Assembly (NCBI GenBank): GCA_964453435.1
Contig: CAYVQZ010000002.1
Coordinates: 62,001 to 126,000, forward strand
Length of the DNA stretch: 64,000 nucleotides
Origin: CAYVQZ01 sp964453435
Lineage (GTDB): Bacteria > Abyssobacteria > SURF-5
Reading direction: 5' to 3'
The translations under genes were made by a program, and so were the position numbers. Under the pieces are notes generated by a model. It made no database searches, was not told the DNA's origin, and saw nothing but the letters and a program-made list of their open reading frames with translations. Position 1 is the stretch's first letter. Each line of letters opens with the position of its first letter. Below are positions 7,076 through 16,052 of the stretch, in pieces.

Positions 7076-8611
7076 ATGACGGTAGCAAAATATCTCACGG
7101 AGATGAACAGGGATTATCCTGAAAGGGACGCCATCGTTTACGGCGGTAACCGCTGGACCTATTGGGAGTATGAAAACATCGTAAATCGATTTGCCAACGC
7201 TTTGTCCGCCGCAGGTGTTCGGCTGGGCGACCGCCTGGCCATATTCAATACGAACTGCCCCGAACATCTCTTTTTGCTTTTTGCGTCGGCGAAACTCGGA
7301 GCAATCTTCTGTCCCATGAACTGCCGTCTCAAGGGGAAGGAGCTTTCTCACGTTTTCACTGACTGCGAGCCAACCGTTGCGCTGGTTGGCAAACGATACG
7401 CCGGTGAGGTCATGGCGGTCACGAAAGACATCAAGACAACGAGGCGCACGCTTATAATAGACGCTCTGCCGGGGGAGGATTCGTCCCTCCACGATTTCCT
7501 GGTTGACTCCGACGACATGCCCTTGCATGTCGACGTGCCCGGAGAATCGATTGCAATCATGTTGTATACCAGCGGGACGACCGGCCCGCACAAGGGTGTG
7601 ATGCATTCCCACGACACCATTATCCAGCGATGTGAAGCGCGGAAGACAGCCTTTGATGACCCGTCATTGGAAAAGGTCGGTCTGCTCGCCGTGCCGGTGT
7701 TTCACGTTACCGGGGTGCAGGTCATTGTGAAGACGGCTGCCTCCGGCGGTACCCTCGTGGTACAGCCGCAGTTCAAGGTCGACGATTTTCTCCGCACCAT
7801 CCAGGATGAGGGCGTCATGATGGCAATGGTTGTGCCGACCATGCTCGAACATATGGTGGAATACCCTGATTTGGACAAATACAACCTGGACAGCCTGCGT
7901 GTTCTTGTCTATGGCGGCTCACCCGCTTCGCCCGACCTGATTCGCAGGGCTATGCGGAAGCTGCCCTGCATGTTCATTCAGGGTTACGGTCTCACAGAAG
8001 CCGGTGTGACCTGGCTTCAGCCGAACGAACATTCTCTCGAAGCGCCACAAGGAAGGCGGGACCCGTTGGAATCCGTGGGCAGAGCGGTGCCGGGTCTCGA
8101 GATTGCCATCGTCGACGACGAGGGCAGACACGCGCCGTCCGGGACGGTAGGCGAGATCAAGATTCGTGGGACCGGCATCATGCAGGGATACTGGCGCAGG
8201 GAAGAAGACACCAGGCTCTCCGTTCGCGACGGCTGGTTCTACACGGGCGACATCGGATATCTCGACGAGGATGGCTTTCTCTTCATTTCAGGTCGGAAGA
8301 AGGACATTATCATCCGGGGCGGCGAGAACATTGTGCCGGTCGAAGTGGAGAGTGTGCTCGCATCCCACCCCGCCGTGGCCGAAGCGGCCGTCTTTGGGGT
8401 TCCTGACCGCAGGTGGGGAGAAATCGTTGCGGCGGCGGTTGTGCTGAGGCCGTCTCACACGGTTACATCCGATGATTTGATCGAATATTGCAGAGAACGG
8501 ATTGCGAGCTACAAGAAACCCGAACTCGTGTATTTTCTAAAAGCTCTGCCTCGAAATGCGGCCGGAAAAATCCTGAAAACCGAACTCAGGAGAACATATG
8601 GCGGCTCCTGA
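7076..8611 (+). CDS. AMP-dependent acyl-CoA synthetase (class I adenylate-forming)
   Basis: A 511-residue member of the ANL superfamily that activates a carboxylic acid to acyl-AMP and then the CoA thioester. The P-loop-like motif YTSGTTGPHKG lies near residue 163, the A5 motif YGLTE near 303, the A7 motif YTGDIGYLDEDG near 388, the hinge segment GRKKDIIIRGG near 408, and the A10 region PRNAAGKILK with its catalytic Lys near the C-terminus. Length and motifs fit medium/long-chain or aryl acid-CoA ligases. A GAGGAGAGG site precedes the ATG. An SDR gene converges directly on it, 7 bases apart. Substrate is not determined; acyl-CoA dehydrogenase and SDR genes nearby fit acid degradation. Confidence 0.9.
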   Translation: MTVAKYLTEMNRDYPERDAIVYGGNRWTYWEYENIVNRFANALSAAGVRLGDRLAIFNTNCPEHLFLLFASAKLGAIFCPMNCRLKGKELSHVFTDCEPTVALVGKRYAGEVMAVTKDIKTTRRTLIIDALPGEDSSLHDFLVDSDDMPLHVDVPGESIAIMLYTSGTTGPHKGVMHSHDTIIQRCEARKTAFDDPSLEKVGLLAVPVFHVTGVQVIVKTAASGGTLVVQPQFKVDDFLRTIQDEGVMMAMVVPTMLEHMVEYPDLDKYNLDSLRVLVYGGSPASPDLIRRAMRKLPCMFIQGYGLTEAGVTWLQPNEHSLEAPQGRRDPLESVGRAVPGLEIAIVDDEGRHAPSGTVGEIKIRGTGIMQGYWRREEDTRLSVRDGWFYTGDIGYLDEDGFLFISGRKKDIIIRGGENIVPVEVESVLASHPAVAEAAVFGVPDRRWGEIVAAAVVLRPSHTVTSDDLIEYCRERIASYKKPELVYFLKALPRNAAGKILKTELRRTYGGS

Positions 8612-8618
8612 GAAATCT

Positions 8619-9380
8619 TCAGGTCAGCGACCCGCCGTCGATATTAATAATAGCTCCCGTCACATAGCTTGCGGCGTCCGACGCGAGAAATATCGCCAGT
8701 CCGACAATCTCATCCGGGGTGGCGAGCCGGCCGAGCGGTATGTCGCGAACCACTTCGGCGTACATCTCGGGACTGCTCCAAATCGCTTCGCTGAATTTGG
8801 TTTCCACCATTCCCGGCGAGATTGCGTTCACGCGGATACCCACTCCGGCGAGTTCCTTTGCGAGAGCCTTCGTCAGCATGTCCACGCCGGCTTTGCTCAC
8901 GCTGTACGCCCCCAACAGGGGAGCGGCCCGTTGGCCGGCGGTTGACGAAATATTGATAATCGCGCCCCTGCCCTGGGACATCATTATACGACCGACCGCC
9001 TGACAAAAGAGGAACTGACTCTTCAAGTTCGTGGTGACGATTTTGTCCCAGCCGTCTTCCCGCAGGTTCATTAAGGGCGACATGATGTTACGGGCCACAT
9101 TGTTCACGAGAATATCTATGCGACCGAACTTCTCGTGGGCCTCGGACACGAAGCGGTCGATGTCCTCCTTTTTGCTGACATCCGCCGCCAAAGCGAAAGC
9201 CTTTCTGCCCAACTTCTCGATTTCTGATGCCACCGGCTCCAAATCCTCCAGCTTTCTGCTGCAGATTGCCACATCGGCGCCCGCATCAGCGAATCCGAGA
9301 GCTATGGCTTTCCCGATCCCGCGGCTCGCTCCGGTCACGATTGTCTTTTTCCCCTTCAGGGCAAATTGCTCGATCGACAT
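8619..9380 (-). CDS. SDR family oxidoreductase (FabG/glucose-1-dehydrogenase-like)
   Basis: A 253-residue classical short-chain dehydrogenase. The NAD(P)-binding TGASRGIG lies at 17-24, NNVARN near 91-96 (the usual NNAG variant reads NNVA), the catalytic Ser in INISSTAG, Tyr and Lys in AYSVSK, and ISPGMVETKF after the active site. The C-terminal VTGAIINIDGG is typical. AAGGAGCG precedes the ATG. It probably reduces a 3-keto group or oxidises a secondary alcohol. It is convergent with the acyl-CoA synthetase and is followed on the same strand by nothing, so it is its own unit. Confidence 0.9.
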   Translation of the reverse strand: MSIEQFALKGKKTIVTGASRGIGKAIALGFADAGADVAICSRKLEDLEPVASEIEKLGRKAFALAADVSKKEDIDRFVSEAHEKFGRIDILVNNVARNIMSPLMNLREDGWDKIVTTNLKSQFLFCQAVGRIMMSQGRGAIINISSTAGQRAAPLLGAYSVSKAGVDMLTKALAKELAGVGIRVNAISPGMVETKFSEAIWSSPEMYAEVVRDIPLGRLATPDEIVGLAIFLASDAASYVTGAIINIDGGSLT

Positions 9381-9503
9381 GAAAAACGCTCCTTCTCGCG
9401 ACAGTTCCGTTTATCTACCAGCGGTTTCCAAATCATATCACCCCGCAAGTTCCTTGTCAATTGGGCGAAACCGCAGGTTGGAGAGTCAATGAAGCCCGAA
9501 AAC

Positions 9504-10844
9504 TTATGGTCTCTTCACGAACTCGCCGTGGCCTTTTTTGCCGACAACGGCTCCGTCGAGAAACACCGTTTCCCCCCGAACCATCGTACGTTGCGGAAAG
9601 CAGGCGGCCAGGCCTTTGAACGGTGTCCACTCTGAGCCAATCAGCGCGTCTTCATCGATTGGTCGCTCATTACTCAAGTCGTAGATTGCGAAATCCGCGT
9701 CCGCTCCCACTCTGCATGCGCCTTTCCTCGGAAAGAGTCCACACAGTCGGGCAGGGCCTTCTGCGGTGACTTCGACGAGCCTCTGCAGAGTTATCCGCTT
9801 CGGTTTCACTCCGTTGCTTATCAATAACGGCACGAGTGTCTGGATTCCCGGCGCTCCCGCGGGCGTCTCCCATATGTCCGGGGTTTCTTTCTGGACCCGC
9901 TCATAGGGGCAGTGGTCGGAGGCGACATTATCGACCTCGCCTGCCGCGACCCTTTCCCATAGGGTTTCAATATTCTGCCGTGTGCGGAGCGGGGGCGCAA
10001 TTTTGGCGAAACCGCCTTGGCGCTCCAATTCTTTTTCCTCGAGCACCAGGTAATGAGGACATGTTTCAACGGTGACGCTCTGACCGGCTTTCCTCGCCGC
10101 GTCAACCATTTTTACTCCGCTCGCGAGGCTGCAATGGAAAATATGGAGCGGGACGCCGGCATGCGCGGCAAGAAAAAGCGCGCGGTGGATCGCCTCCAGT
10201 TCCGTGATGGGAGGGTGTGATTCTATAAACGCCATTCCGTCCGTTCGCCCTTTTGTTTTCAATGATTCTTCAAGGTGCGCGATCATGTCATTGTTCTCGG
10301 CGTGGACGCCCACCGGCAAACCGGTTTCTCGCACCAGTTGAAGAGCGTCGAGAAGAAGCCCGTCATGCAGGTGCGGCAGCATCGAGACGCTTGACTGCAT
10401 AAAGAACTTATAGCCGACGATTCCCGATCCCGCCAGGTCGGAAATCGTCGAGAGGTCGAACGCCAGGGCCGTTCCCCACAAAGCGAAATCGACGTATGCC
10501 TTTGGAGAAATTGATTCTAATTTTATCTGCAAGGTGTCGCGATTGAATGTTGCCGGCATTTGGAATGGCATGTCCACGATGGTAGTAACACCGCCGGCGG
10601 CAGCGGCCTGACTCGCCGTATCGAAACCGATCGTATCGGAAGGTCCGGGATCGACTGAATGACAGTGAGTGTCAACCGCTCCGGGCAGGATAACCTTGCC
10701 TGTCGCGTCGACGGTCTCGCTTGCCTCGCCAAGGTGGCCCGGCAAACCGGCTGCCGCAATTTTCCCCTCGCTGACGCCGATATCTCGGGGCGCCACTTCT
10801 TCCGATGTGGCCAAGAGCCCGTTGATGATTTTCAATTCGAACAT
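9504..10844 (-). CDS. Dihydroorotase/allantoinase-type cyclic amidohydrolase
   Basis: A 446-residue TIM-barrel amidohydrolase of the dihydroorotase/hydantoinase/allantoinase group, which opens cyclic amide rings. Metal ligands in order: H60 and H62 in DTHCH, the carboxylated-Lys position K146 in GYKFF, H181 in HAENND, H237 in IFHCS and D310 in ASDHCPY. DMPFQMP matches the family's DMPN-type segment, with Q in place of N. The allantoinase/hydantoinase subclass fits best because the gene lies away from pyrimidine genes and next to another amidohydrolase, but the substrate is open. GAGGAGGC precedes the ATG. Confidence 0.82.
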   Translation of the reverse strand: MFELKIINGLLATSEEVAPRDIGVSEGKIAAAGLPGHLGEASETVDATGKVILPGAVDTHCHSVDPGPSDTIGFDTASQAAAAGGVTTIVDMPFQMPATFNRDTLQIKLESISPKAYVDFALWGTALAFDLSTISDLAGSGIVGYKFFMQSSVSMLPHLHDGLLLDALQLVRETGLPVGVHAENNDMIAHLEESLKTKGRTDGMAFIESHPPITELEAIHRALFLAAHAGVPLHIFHCSLASGVKMVDAARKAGQSVTVETCPHYLVLEEKELERQGGFAKIAPPLRTRQNIETLWERVAAGEVDNVASDHCPYERVQKETPDIWETPAGAPGIQTLVPLLISNGVKPKRITLQRLVEVTAEGPARLCGLFPRKGACRVGADADFAIYDLSNERPIDEDALIGSEWTPFKGLAACFPQRTMVRGETVFLDGAVVGKKGHGEFVKRP

Positions 10845-11034
10845 TGTGATGCCTCCTCATGTTGATTTGAAGATTTCCGGGTTTGCGCCACGGTGAGACC
10901 GATTCACACTCCCACTGCGCGGAAAGAGGGGCGATTGCATAATTGGCTGCGCCGTTCCCGTATGCTTTCTTCGCGGAGCGGATACCCTTTCCCCGAAATG
11001 CGCGTCAATGAATTGCCGGAACGCCACGGTGTCC

Positions 11035-12456
11035 CTAATATTTTCCCTCTTGAGTCAGTCGAAACTGTGTCGTGTTTCTTTTTCGAACAAGGGCATCGGC
11101 GGCCTCGGACAACTCCTCGGCCGCTCGCTGGGCAAACGCCAGCGATTCCCGTTCGTCAAAGGTCAGAAGCGTGCCATTTTCATGTACCACCTTACCGTCG
11201 ATAATCGACATCGAGACCTCTGTCCCGTTTGCCGAGAGCACGAGATTGGGCACAATGTTTCTGACCGGCCTTCTGAGGACAGGGGTCATCGTGGGTCGGT
11301 CCAAGTCCACCAATATGATATCCGCTTTCTTGCCGGTTTCGAGGGAGCCTATTTCGTTTCCGAGTCCGATTGCCCGCGCCCCTTCAATCGTTGCCATGCG
11401 CAGAACCTTCCAGGCGGGCATCTCGGTCAAATCCCGTCTTTTCATCTTTAAGAGCAGGCAGGCCGTCTTCAGTTCAAGGAAGATGTTGGCGCCATTGTTG
11501 GTGCAGGTCTCATCTGTGCCGAGACATACGTTGCCGCCCGCCCTGCTGAAGACATCCGCCGGAGAAGCGATGCCGTCGCACAGAACCTGGCTTGAAGGAC
11601 AGAAGGCCATCGAGGCTCCCGACCGGGCAACCTCTTTTACCTCTTCCTCGGCGCATCTGCTCATGTGAACGGCGAGCAGTCTTTCGCCGAGATAGCCGAT
11701 TTCCTTCAGGAATTCCACGGGCCGCTTACGATACCGTTTCTTAATTTGGATAAGTTCCACTTCGCTCTGTGCGACATGATGATGGAGTTTCACGCCGTAT
11801 CTCTCGGCACATTCGCGGATTCGCACGAGAAGTTCTTTGCTGCAGTAGTCGGGCCCCTGCGGACCGAGCATGGCCGTAATGCGACCGTTGCCCGCTCCGT
11901 TCCACTTCTCAATCAGTTCGAGGTTTTCCATGAGGCGGAATTCGCCAATGGAAGGCTCGAACGGGTAGAGCTCGTTCGGTCCGAGTTCGCTCTCGATTGG
12001 AGGAACTTCGCTGATAAGACCGCTCAGAGCCGCGCGCACCCCGATTTTTTCGTAGAAGGGAGCTACAAATGAGATGCCCGGGCCGTAATCCCCAAACGTG
12101 GTTGTGCCCGAACGCAAAGCTTCCGCTGCGACAAGTTGCGCGCCCGCATGAATGGCGTCTGCGGTAAGATTGTTGAAATAGGGGTCCACTCCCTCGTGCC
12201 ACGTCGGCGCATCCTGCGCAAGGCCTCTCGACAGCGCAATCACAGTGTGCATGTGGCCGTCGATAAAACCCGGCAGAACGGCTTTCATTCGGGCATCGAC
12301 CATTCGCTCCGCCGTGAATTCACGCTCCAGGGCGGCCGTGGGTCCGACAGCCTTGATGCTGGCGCCGTCGACCGCGACGGCGCCGTCCTCGATGTAACCC
12401 ACTCCGTCACCGGTCATCGTGAACACATCACCGTGGACGATAAGCATGTCGATCAT
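11035..12456 (-). CDS. Amidohydrolase of the SAH/MTA deaminase - chlorohydrolase (MtaD/TrzN) group
   Basis: A 473-residue cytosine-deaminase-like amidohydrolase. H68 and H70 in GHMHT, H225-227 in KLHHHV with AQSEVE after it, H264 in AVHMSR and D315 in LGTDETCTNNG are the expected metal and catalytic positions. GPQGPDYCS and the C-terminal GSLETGKKADIILVDL are shared with S-adenosylhomocysteine or 5'-methylthioadenosine deaminases and triazine hydrolases. Deamination of a purine nucleoside or another amino-heterocycle is likely. It lies upstream of the cyclic amidohydrolase on the same strand (about 190 bases), which suggests a shared heterocycle-degradation role. That link is inference. Confidence 0.82.
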   Translation of the reverse strand: MIDMLIVHGDVFTMTGDGVGYIEDGAVAVDGASIKAVGPTAALEREFTAERMVDARMKAVLPGFIDGHMHTVIALSRGLAQDAPTWHEGVDPYFNNLTADAIHAGAQLVAAEALRSGTTTFGDYGPGISFVAPFYEKIGVRAALSGLISEVPPIESELGPNELYPFEPSIGEFRLMENLELIEKWNGAGNGRITAMLGPQGPDYCSKELLVRIRECAERYGVKLHHHVAQSEVELIQIKKRYRKRPVEFLKEIGYLGERLLAVHMSRCAEEEVKEVARSGASMAFCPSSQVLCDGIASPADVFSRAGGNVCLGTDETCTNNGANIFLELKTACLLLKMKRRDLTEMPAWKVLRMATIEGARAIGLGNEIGSLETGKKADIILVDLDRPTMTPVLRRPVRNIVPNLVLSANGTEVSMSIIDGKVVHENGTLLTFDERESLAFAQRAAEELSEAADALVRKRNTTQFRLTQEGKY

Positions 12457-12807
12457 GTCCCGCTTCTCCGCAGATTGTTCTGAATGGAACCACTCGTTCG
12501 GATCGGATAATTCAGCATCCTATAATAAACCCGACTCGAAATCAACGCCGAGCATCCTACACACCGACGCATGCAGGGCAAAGCGGCGCGCATTTGGCGC
12601 CCCCGAAGCGTGGGTAGTGAGGGTAAAGCTTCATGAGGGAGAATATGAGCGCGGTTGCCGGTGATTCGTTGACACTGTCACGTGGCGACTATTATGATGA
12701 TTCTCCAGTGAGAGAAGCCACGAACGAGGAGTCACGATTGTTTCTCGGAACGGGCTGAGAGACAGCTCTATAAATCCTTCAGCTCTTGGGAAAGGAGTCA
12801 GCCGAAA
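12457..12807. other. Divergent intergenic region, about 350 bases
   Basis: It lies between the deaminase-like gene (minus) and hisF (plus). The only element I can support is the hisF promoter at 12669-12698. Confidence 0.45.
12669..12698 (+). promoter_or_regulatory. Sigma-70 promoter upstream of hisF
   Basis: Perfect TTGACA (12669-12674), 18-base spacer, TATGAT (12693-12698). The start codon is 110 bases downstream. Confidence 0.6.
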
Positions 12808-13572
12808 ATGGATACGATAAGGATTATGCCGTGTCTCGATATGAAAGAGGGTCGGGTCGTGAAAGGAATTCATTTCGTGGACTTGAAAGACGCCGGCGAT
12901 CCCGTCGGAAACGCAAAACTGTATCAGAATGAAGGAGCGGACGAGTTGGCCATGCTCGACATCGCGGCCACCCTCGAGAACCGAAAAACCAGGCTGGAAT
13001 GGATTCGGAACGTGGCATCGGTCATACGGATTCCGCTCACCGTTGGCGGCGGCATTGCAAGCCTGGAAGACATCGAGTTGGTGCTCGATGCGGGAGCCGC
13101 TTGTGTTTCGATGAACAGCGCCGCAGTTCGAGACCCATCGATAATCGAGAGCGCAGCCCGTAAATTTGGGTCGCGCAGAATAACAGTCGCCATCGACGCC
13201 AGGAGAAACCCCGCAATGGAGTCCGGCTTCGAACTGGTTGTCTCGGGCGGCACGAAGCCGGTGGGAAAAGACGCCGTTGCCTGGGCGCGACAGTGCGAGG
13301 CGCTCGGGGCAGGTGTGATTCTACCCACCAGCATGGACGCCGATGGAACAAAGGAAGGGTACGATTTGGAATTTACACGGGCCATCTCGGATGCGGTCAA
13401 TCTTCCCGTTGTGGCGTCCGGAGGAGCAGGCGCGTTGGAGCATTTCTACGATGCCGTCGTCAAAGGGGGCGCCACGATTCTGCTGGCCGCATCGGTGTTC
13501 CATTATCGAACCTTCAGCGTCCGCGAAGTCAAGGAATTTCTGCATCGGAAAGGATTGAAGGTCAATTTGTGA
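12808..13572 (+). CDS. hisF: Imidazole glycerol phosphate synthase cyclase subunit HisF (orphan)
   Basis: A 254-residue (beta/alpha)8 barrel with the HisF signature throughout: PCLDMKEGRVVKG at the start, TVGGGI near 78, SMNSAAV near 101, VAIDARR near 127, LPTSMDADGTKEGYD and VASGGAG. The two catalytic aspartates are at D11 and D130, exactly as in characterised HisF. It makes imidazole glycerol phosphate and AICAR from PRFAR using ammonia supplied by HisH. No other his gene, and no HisH-type glutaminase, lies nearby, so either the pathway is dispersed or this copy serves another amidotransferase. It ends 26 bases from the convergent rpoN. Confidence 0.92.
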   Translation: MDTIRIMPCLDMKEGRVVKGIHFVDLKDAGDPVGNAKLYQNEGADELAMLDIAATLENRKTRLEWIRNVASVIRIPLTVGGGIASLEDIELVLDAGAACVSMNSAAVRDPSIIESAARKFGSRRITVAIDARRNPAMESGFELVVSGGTKPVGKDAVAWARQCEALGAGVILPTSMDADGTKEGYDLEFTRAISDAVNLPVVASGGAGALEHFYDAVVKGGATILLAASVFHYRTFSVREVKEFLHRKGLKVNL

Positions 13573-13598
13573 GGCTGGTCGCGAAAGGAAGAGGAGGC

Positions 13599-15047
13599 TT
13601 AATATTCGCGGCGGTATTTTGAGGAGAGAATGCCGAGTTCCTCCCGATATTTGGCGGCGGTGCGGCGGGCGATGTTGAGTCCCCTTTTGTTCAAGACCTC
13701 GGTAATCTTCTGATCGCTGAGCGGCTTGTGTTTGTTCTCGTTTTCGATAAGTGTTCGGATCAGTTCCTTGACGCTTGTCGATGAGGTCGCCTCGCCGTCG
13801 GAGCTTTCTATCCCGGAAGAGAAGAAGTACTTCAACTCGAAGATTCCCCGCGGCGACTCCATGTATTTATTGGTGGTCACCCGGCTCACGGTCGACTCGT
13901 GCATTCCTATGCGCTCAGCGATTTCCTTCAGAGTCAACGGCTTGAGATAGGCGACCCCTCTATCGAAAAATTCTCTTTGGACATCCACAATATTTTCGGC
14001 CACCTTCTGAATGGTCTCTTTCCGCTGCTCGATGTTTTTGACCAGCCACTGGGCGGCCCGAAGCTTGTCGCGCACGTATTCCTTTGTCTGCGGGTTGTCG
14101 TTGTATCCTTTGAGGAGTTTCCGGTAAAACGAGCTTATGCGAAGTTTGGGAAGTCCGTCGTCGTTGATATAGACGACATAATCATTGTCGACCTTTTTGA
14201 CGATGACGTCCGGCACAACATAAATAACCTCGCGGTTGCCGAAATACCGTCCCGGCATTGGTTCGAGCGATGCAATGATTGCGGCCAGGTCCTGGACTTC
14301 CTGAACCGTTGATTTGAGCGCCTGCGCTATTTTCGGATATTGCTTCTTCGCGAGTTGCTCAAGGTGGTCCTCAACGATCTTCCGCAAGAGAGGCTTGTCG
14401 GGATGCGACGCCTCGATCTGGATTAGCAGGCACTCGCGAAGATCGCGAGCACCGATTCCGGTGGGGGTGAACGTGTGGACTATCTTCAGGACGCGCTCGA
14501 TTTCCTCGGGAGGCACACCCAGCTTCTCTGCTCCGGCCTCGATAGACGAGGAGAAATAACCGCGTTCGTCGATCTCACTGATAATCCATTCGCCGATCTT
14601 GTAGTCTTTCTCGCTGTCGGTGCTCAAAGATAACTGGCTCAGCAGATTCTTGTTCATCGACTCCGGCTCGGCGGCCGTATTCTCAATGAATCCCCTTTTG
14701 CCGTCCTCGTCGCCGACGCTGAAATCGCGCCCTTCATAATAATAATCGTTATAGGACGCCATCAGGTTTTCGAGTTCTTTGTCGATATCACGCTGCTTGT
14801 CGTCGAGTTCGCGCGTTTCTCCGTCCGATGATTCGGGTTCCGCCGTCTGGTCGCCGGCCGATGGAACTTCCATTTCCTGGGTCTGGCTGGGCTCTTCCTC
14901 CAAAAGGAAATTTTCCGTAAGCTGTTGCTGGATATATTTTTCCAGTTCGAGCGTGGAAAGCTGCAATATCTCGATGGCCTGCTGCATCTTAGGGGTCAGT
15001 ATCATCTGCTGTACTGTCCCCTGAATCAGTGTCTGTTGGAGCGCCAT
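13599..15047 (-). CDS. rpoN: RNA polymerase sigma-54 factor RpoN
   Basis: A 482-residue sigma-54. Region I is the Gln/Leu-rich activator-contact segment (residues 1-50, MILTPKMQQAIEILQLS), followed by an acidic region II (50-110), the core-binding domain (about 120-310), the helix-turn-helix (ESTVSRVTTNKY), and the C-terminal RpoN box ARRTAAKYRE that reads the -24 element. Length is typical. Its promoter faces away from that of the metallo-hydrolase, with -35 boxes abutting. The usual partners (hpf, ptsN, lptB) are absent nearby. At least one sigma-54-like site is present in the window, at 750-765. Confidence 0.95.
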   Translation of the reverse strand: MALQQTLIQGTVQQMILTPKMQQAIEILQLSTLELEKYIQQQLTENFLLEEEPSQTQEMEVPSAGDQTAEPESSDGETRELDDKQRDIDKELENLMASYNDYYYEGRDFSVGDEDGKRGFIENTAAEPESMNKNLLSQLSLSTDSEKDYKIGEWIISEIDERGYFSSSIEAGAEKLGVPPEEIERVLKIVHTFTPTGIGARDLRECLLIQIEASHPDKPLLRKIVEDHLEQLAKKQYPKIAQALKSTVQEVQDLAAIIASLEPMPGRYFGNREVIYVVPDVIVKKVDNDYVVYINDDGLPKLRISSFYRKLLKGYNDNPQTKEYVRDKLRAAQWLVKNIEQRKETIQKVAENIVDVQREFFDRGVAYLKPLTLKEIAERIGMHESTVSRVTTNKYMESPRGIFELKYFFSSGIESSDGEATSSTSVKELIRTLIENENKHKPLSDQKITEVLNKRGLNIARRTAAKYREELGILSSKYRREY

Positions 15048-15092
15048 TTCCTTACCTTGGTATCGGCTTTGTTCCTTTGTTCTACCGTGATA

Positions 15093-15121
15093 ATTTTACC
15101 CCAACTTCGGTCTTTTGTCAA
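15093..15121 (-). promoter_or_regulatory. rpoN promoter (minus strand)
   Basis: On the minus strand: TTGACA (15121-15116), 17-base spacer, TAAAAT (15098-15093), about 45 bases before the rpoN start. Its -35 directly abuts the -35 of the opposite promoter. Confidence 0.65.
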
Positions 15122-15151
15122 TTGACAACGCGCGCCCGTCACTGGTATACT
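15122..15151 (+). promoter_or_regulatory. Promoter of the YycJ-like metallo-hydrolase
   Basis: TTGACA (15122-15127), 18-base spacer, TATACT (15146-15151). The predicted transcript start near 15158 supports ATG 15197 over the longer frame opening at 15029. Confidence 0.65.
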
Positions 15152-15196
15152 GCGGCAAACAAGCCTGGTTGCCTCGCTCAAGATTTTGTGTTCCAA

Positions 15197-15997
15197 ATGC
15201 CAAACACGACGCTTTCTCACAAGATTTGGGTTCGCGTGCTCGCCAGCGGAAGTCGTGGCAACTCGATTCTGGTTTCCTCCCGCAACTCCAACTTCCTTGT
15301 CGATGCGGGGCTCAGTTGCAAAGAGTTGGCGCGCCGCCTCGCCCGGGTGGGTTTAACTCCCGGTGACCTCTCGGCGGTCGTGGTCACCCACGAACATCAG
15401 GACCATATCCGCGGAATCGGAGTCCTTTCCCGCCAGTACCGGGTTCCCATATTCATGAACGCCGCAACCCTGAGGGCTGCGACGTCGCATGTCGGAGATA
15501 TACCGAGCGCGCAAACGTTTTCGACCGGTGACGTTCTGTCATTGGCCGGTCTGACCGTTCAAACGTATCCGGTTCCGCACGATGCCGCCGATCCGGTGGG
15601 ACTGAGTATCCAGAACTCTTCGCGACGCATCGGCGTGGCTCTTGACATGGGGTATCCGACGAAACTGGTCAAACAGCGCCTTCGGGATTCAAATTTGTTG
15701 ATTCTCGAGTTCAATCACGACCCGCTTATGCTTCGGGGCTGTTCCCGGCCCTGGGAGATAAAGCAGAGGATACTCAGCAAAACCGGCCACATGTCGAATG
15801 ACGCCGCGCTTGCATTGCTTTGCGAGTTGATGCATAACGGACTGCGCGATGTCGTGCTGGCTCACATCAGCCGCGAGGCGAACTGCCCCCATCGCGCCTC
15901 CGCCCTGGTGTCGGAGCGGCTCGCCGGAATGGGTCGCGCCGACATTCGGATACATGTGGGGGACCAGGATGAAGTCGGAAACCGGATAGATGCGTAA
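15197..15997 (+). CDS. MBL-fold metallo-hydrolase (YycJ/WalJ-like)
   Basis: A 266-residue metallo-beta-lactamase-fold protein. It opens with the family's VLASGSRGNS segment and carries THEHQDH at 64-70 (metal ligands H65, H67, D69, H70), then a phosphodiesterase-like EFNHD and HISREANCP near the C-terminus. This fits the YycJ/WalJ group, proposed 5'-exonucleases linked to DNA repair and cell-wall coordination, whose substrate is not firmly known. I chose ATG 15197 because of the promoter position and the family N-terminus; the ribosome-binding site is poor. The next gene starts within a few bases of its stop. Confidence 0.82.
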   Translation: MPNTTLSHKIWVRVLASGSRGNSILVSSRNSNFLVDAGLSCKELARRLARVGLTPGDLSAVVVTHEHQDHIRGIGVLSRQYRVPIFMNAATLRAATSHVGDIPSAQTFSTGDVLSLAGLTVQTYPVPHDAADPVGLSIQNSSRRIGVALDMGYPTKLVKQRLRDSNLLILEFNHDPLMLRGCSRPWEIKQRILSKTGHMSNDAALALLCELMHNGLRDVVLAHISREANCPHRASALVSERLAGMGRADIRIHVGDQDEVGNRIDA

Positions 15998-16052
15998 GGA
16001 CACACATCCCGCCGGCTCGATACAAGACAATTCCCGGAAGAAGATTGAAACG

